NCBI GenBank assembly: GCA_027057815.1
Contig: JALURD010000175.1
Location: 1 to 10,328 of the forward strand
Direction of reading: 5' to 3'
DNA length: 10,328 bases
Source: Acidilobaceae archaeon
GTDB lineage: Archaea; Thermoproteota; Thermoprotei_A; Sulfolobales; Acidilobaceae
The position numbers and the translations under genes are program-made. How positions within the stretch are numbered: position 1 is the first letter of the stretch; the number at the start of each line of letters is the position of its first letter. The notes under the pieces were generated by a model. It was not told the DNA's origin. It ran no database searches and saw nothing but the letters and a program-made list of their open reading frames with translations. Positions 6,895 to 10,328 of the stretch are shown one piece after another.

Positions 6895-7761
6895 CGCGAG
6901 CTCAGCCGACTCTCTGCTAGGGTTGAATCCCCTGTCGAGGACGGCGGCGAGTATGCCGTTGACGCTCCTATACATCCTTCTGGCCTGCAGCGCTTCAACC
7001 TCGTTGCCAGCTATCCTTGAGAAGAGGGGCCTCAGCCTTCTCGACGCACCCTTACCCCTAACCTCTACGAGTTTGGAGTTAACCTTCTCGAGGGCCTCCC
7101 ACAGGGCGTTGAGGGACTCCCTAACCATGGCCAGGGATGCTTTGTAGTCTCCAAGCCTGTAGAGGGTCCAGGCCTCGCTCAAGCGCTCCACAGCCTCCTT
7201 AAACACGCCCTCCCCTGGCAGGCCGGGCACCTCGATAACCGCGAGCCTCAGTCTACTAGAGTGGGCCAGTATCCTCTCAACCCAGTACGATTTGGCAATC
7301 CTTATCAAGGGTGTGCCAGCGTGGGAGGCCCGGACAAGCGCGGCTCCGCCGTTCCATGACACCTGGAGGGTTAAGGCAAAGAGTAGGTCCCCGCCTCCCC
7401 TGACGCGCTCAACTCCCGCTTCAACCTCTGGGGTCAGGGGGATGGCAAGGCTGACCTCAGCGCTGGCCCCCGTGGCGACTTCCGCCGGCACCCCGCTCAA
7501 TGCCTGCGCCGGGGCCACGTAGACCAGCCTAGCAGACCCGCCACCAAGGTCCTTGCCAGCATAGAGGTTGCCGGAGACGAACGTGACCCTCCTAGCCTCT
7601 AGGGACTCATTAACGAGTTTCACTCTGAAGACTAGCACGGGCCCAGACACCGCTTCACCCACGAAGGGGTCACCTACGACTTCAGCCCTCCATCCCTCGA
7701 TGGCCTCGGGGGCTTCCGTGGCTTCCACGACCAGCTCCAGGGGGCTCGAGGGAGCACTCAA
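6832..7761 (-). CDS. Conserved-looking two-domain protein of unknown function
   Basis: 309 residues, no signal peptide or membrane helix, so cytoplasmic. The N-terminal half (about 1-155) is rich in beta-strand-like alternation (PVLVFRVKLVNES, EVSLAIPLTPE) and Gly/Pro turns, suggesting a beta sandwich. A short link (SYWVERIL, 158-165) leads to a helical C-terminal half: SEAWTLYRLGDYKASLAMVR (195-214) and ESAELALMTAHALARFI (284-300) recall the helix-rich, HEPN-like C-terminal domains of other uncharacterised archaeal and bacterial proteins. The HEPN Rx4-6H catalytic motif is not evident, so no nuclease role is claimed. The start is TTG at 7761-7759, supported by GGTGGG five bases upstream (7772-7767). 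A frame further upstream is not needed. Its 3' end overlaps the winged-helix gene tail to tail by 63 bases. Confidence 0.8.
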   Translation of the reverse strand: MSAPSSPLELVVEATEAPEAIEGWRAEVVGDPFVGEAVSGPVLVFRVKLVNESLEARRVTFVSGNLYAGKDLGGGSARLVYVAPAQALSGVPAEVATGASAEVSLAIPLTPEVEAGVERVRGGGDLLFALTLQVSWNGGAALVRASHAGTPLIRIAKSYWVERILAHSSRLRLAVIEVPGLPGEGVFKEAVERLSEAWTLYRLGDYKASLAMVRESLNALWEALEKVNSKLVEVRGKGASRRLRPLFSRIAGNEVEALQARRMYRSVNGILAAVLDRGFNPSRESAELALMTAHALARFIASRAPLARS

Positions 7762-7792
7762 TGAGTCCCACCATATCCACGCCTAGTGAAAA

Positions 7793-7818
7793 GTATAAGG
7801 CAGACTTTAACTTTTACC
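7793..7818 (-). promoter_or_regulatory. Candidate promoter of the unknown two-domain gene
   Basis: The minus strand holds two AT-rich elements, GTAAAAGTTAAAG (about 7806-7818) and CCTTATAC (7800-7793). The first would place a transcription start near 7785 with a short leader that keeps the GGTGGG ribosome binding site; the second would start almost at that site. The first is therefore the better candidate. Confidence 0.4.
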
Positions 7819-8060
7819 GGGTCACAACCCAAGCACTCACCCAGACTATAGGCAGCGCCGGAGGGGCCTCTCCAGGGCCCGGGATAACTCCTTGTAATGA
7901 ATCCAGCGTGTCGTCGGGGAGCCATTAAAAACCGCCTAGGGTCCCCAGTCGAGATCCCTAAAGGCCCATGCATGATGAGGGCTGGATGCAGGTTATGCGT
8001 CGGCGGCCGGGGATCCTCTAAAGGGGGTTAAGCCCTGGATTCGCCGGTGCTCTATCTTCA
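7819..8060 (+). other. GC-rich intergenic region ahead of thyX, possible long leader
   Basis: No convincing gene lies between the divergent starts at 7761 and 8113. CATTAAAAAC at 7923-7932 could be a plus-strand TATA box, giving a start near 7955 and a thyX leader of about 155 bases. CTCTAAAGG at 8017-8025 is a second, weaker candidate with a start near 8047. Between them, AGGGCT (7978-7983) and AGCCCT (8031-8036) are exact complements enclosing 47 bases, and CCGGGG (8008-8013) can pair with CCCTGG (8033-8038). Two tiny frames (7968-8021, 17 residues; 7972-8031, 19 residues) are open but look like chance. No tRNA, C/D-box RNA or known riboswitch was recognised. Confidence 0.35.
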
Positions 8061-8070
8061 CTACCGGTAG
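8061..8070. promoter_or_regulatory. Perfect 10-bp palindrome upstream of thyX
   Basis: CTACCGGTAG is a perfect inverted repeat with no spacer, 43 bases before the thyX start and close to a possible transcription start. Such a site suits a dimeric DNA-binding protein; it cannot form an RNA hairpin by itself because it has no loop. Whether it is an operator is unproven. Confidence 0.25.
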
Positions 8071-8080
8071 CCCCTACTCC

Positions 8081-8112
8081 CCGCCGCGCTGTGCAGCGCG
8101 GGCGGTGGTGGA
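8081..8112 (+). promoter_or_regulatory. Hairpin touching the thyX ribosome binding site
   Basis: Bases 8084-8090 pair with 8095-8101 (7 bp, GTGC loop). After a bulged G at 8102, bases 8081-8083 pair with 8103-8105, giving a 10-bp GC-only-but-one stem. The ribosome binding site GGTGG (8104-8108), five bases before the GTG at 8113, starts inside the right arm, and weaker pairing of 8077-8080 with 8107-8110 could hide it fully. This could restrict translation or simply tune it at high growth temperature. Confidence 0.5.
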
Positions 8113-9036
8113 GTGAGGAGGATTCGTGTCCGCCTGCTTGCGTATACAGTTAGCGGTGAGAGGCTCGTAGCTGGCGCTGCACGGCTGACGCTCTCTAGGA
8201 AGCCCGCGGAGAAACTCTTCTCAATGGAGGACTCGGAGGTGTCAGAGTGGGTAAGGGAGCTTGTGAGGAGGAGCCACGGCTCGCCACTCGAGCACTCGAC
8301 ATACACGTTCCTAGTTGAGGGTTGTAGCAGGGTATGCACCCACCAGCTGGTGAGGCATAGGATAGCCAGCTACAGCCAGCAGAGCCTGAGGTACAGTGAG
8401 GGGATCCTCCGCGACGCAGCCTTCAAGGCCTCGCAGAGACTGGGCCTCAATTGCCCTGAGAAGCCGGGAGAGGGTGCAGCGAAAAGGGAGGCTTACAGGT
8501 GCTACTCCGAGTCACTCGCCGAAGCGGCTAGGGCGGCCGAGGCCGGGGAGGAGTGGGCGGTAGAGGTTGCACGCCTAGGCTTCGTATTCCCCCCAGGCCT
8601 CAAGGCCGTGGGTGTCTACGCCTCACAGGTGCTTAGAGCCGCATCCGGCTACTACGACCTGCTATCCCGAGGCGTAAAGAGGGAGGATGCCCGCTACCTC
8701 ATACCCATGTCGGTGAGGACTAGGATAGTGGTAACGATGAATGCTAGAGAGCTTCTAGAGAGCTTCCTCCAGCTGAGGATGTGCACGAGGGCCCAGTGGG
8801 AGATTAGGAGGGTGGCATGGCTCATCTGGGAGGAGCTAGTCAAGGTTCACCCCGAGATATTCAAGTATGCGGGGCCGCGGTGCGTGTTCATGGAGAACAG
8901 GGTGCGGGGATCCCCCGTTTCACTCAACGATTACCTTGAGGGAAGCGAGGGCTTCACAATACCATACTGCCCGGAGCTCGTGCCAAACAAAGCTATAAAG
9001 CAATGCCTTAGATCGGCGAGGAATGCTATACACTAA
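8113..9036 (+). CDS. thyX: Flavin-dependent thymidylate synthase ThyX
   Basis: Makes dTMP from dUMP with methylenetetrahydrofolate as carbon donor and FAD/NAD(P)H as reductant; cytoplasmic homotetramer in known members. The ThyX signature is present as RHRIASYSQQSLRY at residues 81-94 (RHR 81-83, serine 91, arginine 93). The family's second block is REDARYLIP...TRIVVTMNARELLESFLQLRMCTRAQWEIR, with the Asn, Arg and AQxEIR residues that bind FAD and dUMP. At 307 residues it is longer than the 220-250 of most bacterial ThyX. The extra length is a central helical insertion (about 98-150, with Cys residues) and a C-terminal tail, as in other archaeal forms. The start is GTG at 8113 with GGTGG ahead, and the product then begins RRIRVRLLAYT, the expected first strand. 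It stands alone, with no folate genes alongside. Confidence 0.96.
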   Translation: MRRIRVRLLAYTVSGERLVAGAARLTLSRKPAEKLFSMEDSEVSEWVRELVRRSHGSPLEHSTYTFLVEGCSRVCTHQLVRHRIASYSQQSLRYSEGILRDAAFKASQRLGLNCPEKPGEGAAKREAYRCYSESLAEAARAAEAGEEWAVEVARLGFVFPPGLKAVGVYASQVLRAASGYYDLLSRGVKREDARYLIPMSVRTRIVVTMNARELLESFLQLRMCTRAQWEIRRVAWLIWEELVKVHPEIFKYAGPRCVFMENRVRGSPVSLNDYLEGSEGFTIPYCPELVPNKAIKQCLRSARNAIH

Positions 9037-9132
9037 GCTCCAAGCAACACTTAGAGGCGCCTACCACGTCTATTCACAGAATTCGCATGCTACGACTTCT
9101 ACGGCGGACCCGGATCTTCGCCTGGACTAATT

Positions 9133-9171
9133 GAAACAGTATTAATTTGCTTCTATCAAACAGAATTAGTT
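9133..9171. repeat. Imperfect 15-bp direct repeat, 24-bp period
   Basis: GAAACAGTATTAATT (9133-9147) and CAAACAGAATTAGTT (9157-9171) agree at 12 of 15 positions. Their 24-base spacing places them near the same face of the helix. The exact 7-bp inverted pair ACTAATT (9126-9132) / AATTAGT (9164-9170) spans the same block. The cluster lies just upstream of the TATA-like boxes of the cytochrome gene, where an archaeal activator or repressor would bind. Confidence 0.5.
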
Positions 9172-9181
9172 AAAAGACCCC

Positions 9182-9212
9182 ACATATATAGGACGTCGTT
9201 TCGTATAAGTAA
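9182..9212 (+). promoter_or_regulatory. Candidate TATA boxes of the cytochrome gene
   Basis: Two plus-strand elements fit: CATATATAG (about 9183-9191), giving a start near 9215 and a leader of about 45 bases, and GTATAAGTA (9203-9211), giving a start near 9233 and a leader of about 26 bases. Both leaders would include the GGTGAT ribosome binding site. A third AT stretch, CTTTTAAGT (9238-9246), is too near the start codon to serve. Confidence 0.5.
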
Positions 9213-9249
9213 AAATGAATAATTAGCTGTACAGAGCCTTTTAAGTAAA

Positions 9250-9255
9250 GGTGAT
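9250..9255 (+). promoter_or_regulatory. Ribosome binding site GGTGAT of the cytochrome gene
   Basis: GGTGAT is a full match to the archaeal anti-Shine-Dalgarno core and lies 3 bases before a TTG at 9259. It fixes the start of the cytochrome frame, which has no ATG until residue 24 inside the hydrophobic leader. Confidence 0.75.
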
Positions 9256-9258
9256 ATT

Positions 9259-10328
9259 TTGCCCCGGCCAACGCGTGCCGTGGTCCTAGTAGCCGTAGTT
9301 GCTGTAATCATCCTGATACTAGCCATGGGTGCAGCGGCTGCTCATGGCGAGGGGGATGAAGGGGAGCTTCCGATCTCGTTCACACCGGCCAAGCCGAAGA
9401 AGGTTGACCATACAGAGTACTTCAGGGAAGCCGGTATAACCAAGTATGAGGGATCAGCCTCCTGTATTAAATGCCATGAAGACGAGGTAATGCAGGTCTT
9501 CCATAGCTACCATTACCAGTTAGCCTCCAGGGTATACGACATAGTGGGAAGGGATACCGTGTGGTTCGGGGGTAGGGTTGCGTACAATGACTTCTGCACA
9601 GCCATCTTCCTCAACAATGGCACGAAACCCCTCAACTGGATAGGTTATGTAATACTCAAGAAGGCTCCGGAAGGCTACGAGAACCTAGTTGGGAGCTTTA
9701 CCGGTCTAACAGGCTGCAGTATGTGCCATGGCGTGGGCATGGGTCTTCCACCCTCAAGCGAGCCCAGCGAGGAGCAGCTTGGGAACATAGACTGCCTCGC
9801 GTGCCACGCTGATCCGAGCGTATACGTTTCGGGTCCCTTGGCCATCGCTAAGGGCTTGAAGAACGTGACTAAGGATGATAAGGGCAGGTGGAGATATGTG
9901 GTAAACGTTGACATAGATAAGATAGCCAAAAACATCATAGACTTGCCTAGGAACGAGAACTGCCTCGCGTGCCACGCATACAGCGGCGGAGGCCCCCACC
10001 TCAAGAGGCCTAATATTGGCCCCGACCTCTACACGGGCAAGACCAAGGACGGCAGAGTATTCGACGTCCACATAGCGAGCGGGATGAGCTGCATAGACTG
10101 CCACCCAGGCGAAGAGCACCACTTCGGCACGAGAGCCGCGGACACCTGGAACAGGGAAGGCTTGAACCCTGACGAGAAGACGCGCAGGTGCGTGGACTGT
10201 CATACAGAGAAGCCCCATGAGGGCGTTAAGGGCTGGTTCCTAAACAAGTTCCACCTGGACAAGGTGGCCTGCCAGACTTGCCATATACCCTACATTGCCG
10301 ACGGTGACTACCCGACCGAGTACTATAG
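9259..10328 (+). CDS. Multihaem c-type cytochrome, octahaem tetrathionate reductase (OTR)-like (N-terminal 356 residues, cut by window edge)
   Basis: Exported electron-transfer enzyme or carrier. The frame runs from TTG 9259 to the window end without a stop. A hydrophobic leader at about residues 7-24 (VVLVAVVAVIILILAMGA) ending in AAAAHG is a signal peptide or membrane anchor. Seven haem-attachment motifs follow: CIKCH 69, CSMCH 153, CLACH 179, CLACH 235, CIDCH 278, CVDCH 311 and CQTCH 338 (number = first Cys). The order and context match the OTR family: DHxxYF before haem 1, NDFC (Cys113), CxxCHGxGxG at haem 2, NIDCLxCH at haem 3, NENCLACHAYSGGG at haem 4, CxDCHxxxPH at haem 6, and LNK..LDKVACQTCHIP at haem 7. 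An eighth motif is expected just past the window. OTR enzymes reduce tetrathionate, nitrite or hydroxylamine in vitro and use one lysine-ligated haem. Lysine 247 after the GGG motif is worth examining as a ligand. True substrate unknown. Confidence 0.92.
   Translation, partial: MPRPTRAVVLVAVVAVIILILAMGAAAAHGEGDEGELPISFTPAKPKKVDHTEYFREAGITKYEGSASCIKCHEDEVMQVFHSYHYQLASRVYDIVGRDTVWFGGRVAYNDFCTAIFLNNGTKPLNWIGYVILKKAPEGYENLVGSFTGLTGCSMCHGVGMGLPPSSEPSEEQLGNIDCLACHADPSVYVSGPLAIAKGLKNVTKDDKGRWRYVVNVDIDKIAKNIIDLPRNENCLACHAYSGGGPHLKRPNIGPDLYTGKTKDGRVFDVHIASGMSCIDCHPGEEHHFGTRAADTWNREGLNPDEKTRRCVDCHTEKPHEGVKGWFLNKFHLDKVACQTCHIPYIADGDYPTEYY

Larger units (their letters stand above)
9037..9258 (+). other. 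AT-rich intergenic region between thyX and the cytochrome gene
   Basis: The first third (9037-9125) is GC-rich and holds a small hairpin, GGCGGA (9103-9108) with TTCGCC (9117-9122), one G-T pair included. Followed by AT-rich sequence with a short T-rich stretch at 9141-9153, it may mark the thyX 3' end. The rest (9126-9258) is strikingly AT-rich compared with the window and carries the repeats, TATA-like boxes and ribosome binding site listed separately. CTGTACAG at 9227-9234 is a perfect 8-bp palindrome. No gene is visible on either strand. Confidence 0.6.

Noticed and set aside
7758..7973. Minus-strand 71-residue open frame upstream of the unknown gene
   Set aside because: Composition is random-looking, there is no ribosome binding site, and it covers the promoter of the gene at 6832-7761.
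7970..8020. ATGATGA as a box C of a C/D guide RNA
   Set aside because: No CTGA box D or D' and no second C box at suitable distance.
7968..8031. Two tiny plus-strand frames (17 and 19 residues), one with a CxxC, as upstream peptides of thyX
   Set aside because: Overlapping, no ribosome binding site, and too short to tell from chance without comparison to relatives.
8061..8339. Minus-strand 92-residue frame opposite the start of thyX
   Set aside because: Antisense to well-conserved ThyX residues, so a shadow of that gene.
9037..9125. tRNA-like or terminator-like segment after thyX
   Set aside because: The GGCGGA/TTCGCC hairpin is short and lacks a T run, and no cloverleaf or GGTTCGAATCC-type arm can be built.
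9675..10218. Two overlapping minus-strand frames (109 and 154 residues)
   Set aside because: They are the reverse reading of the cytochrome gene, whose CxxCH motifs and leader peptide show the coding strand.

Overview
The window looks like a chromosome segment of a hyperthermophilic crenarchaeon, most likely of the Desulfurococcales (a Pyrodictium/Pyrolobus/Aeropyrum-like lineage). This assignment is inference. It rests on archaeal promoter elements (TATA boxes instead of -35/-10), GGTG/GGTGAT ribosome binding sites, frequent GTG and TTG starts, a GC-rich genome with short AT-rich promoters, a membrane-anchored substrate-binding protein with a Thr/Pro-rich linker, a flavin-dependent thymidylate synthase, and a multiheme cytochrome.

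Left part, bases 1-3500, all minus strand: an oligopeptide/sugar-type ABC importer operon read right to left. It runs from a family-5 substrate-binding protein (1731-3437) to a DppB-type permease (615-1628) to a DppC-type permease (1-599, cut by the window edge). A good TATA box lies at 3490-3499. The ATPase genes expected downstream (DppD/DppF) would lie to the left of the window.

Middle part, 3554-6894: a drug/lipid-type ABC exporter pair on the minus strand (ATPase 4768-5703, then ABC-2 permease 3554-4762, translationally coupled). It diverges from a plus-strand pair made of a polytopic membrane protein (about 5827-6516) and a winged-helix regulator (6523-6894). A shared AT-rich island at about 5735-5747 sits between the two units, so the regulator may control the exporter. 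The 3' end of the regulator overlaps by 63 bases, tail to tail, a minus-strand gene of unknown function (6832-7761) with a beta-rich N-terminal half and a helical C-terminal half.

Right part, 7762-10328, plus strand: a 351-base intergenic region with GC-rich secondary structure leads into thyX (8113-9036). The ribosome binding site of thyX touches a strong hairpin. A 222-base AT-rich intergenic region with a direct repeat, an inverted repeat and two TATA-like boxes precedes a multiheme c-type cytochrome that runs off the right edge (9259 to beyond 10328). Seven CxxCH haem-binding motifs are visible, and the spacing and flanking residues match the octahaem 'tetrathionate reductase' (OTR) family. 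This suggests anaerobic respiration of sulfur or nitrogen compounds at the outer face of the membrane.

I found no tRNA, rRNA, CRISPR array, insertion sequence or origin. The least ordinary items are the archaeal OTR-like cytochrome with its repeat-bearing control region, the structured thyX leader, and the overlapping regulator/unknown gene pair.
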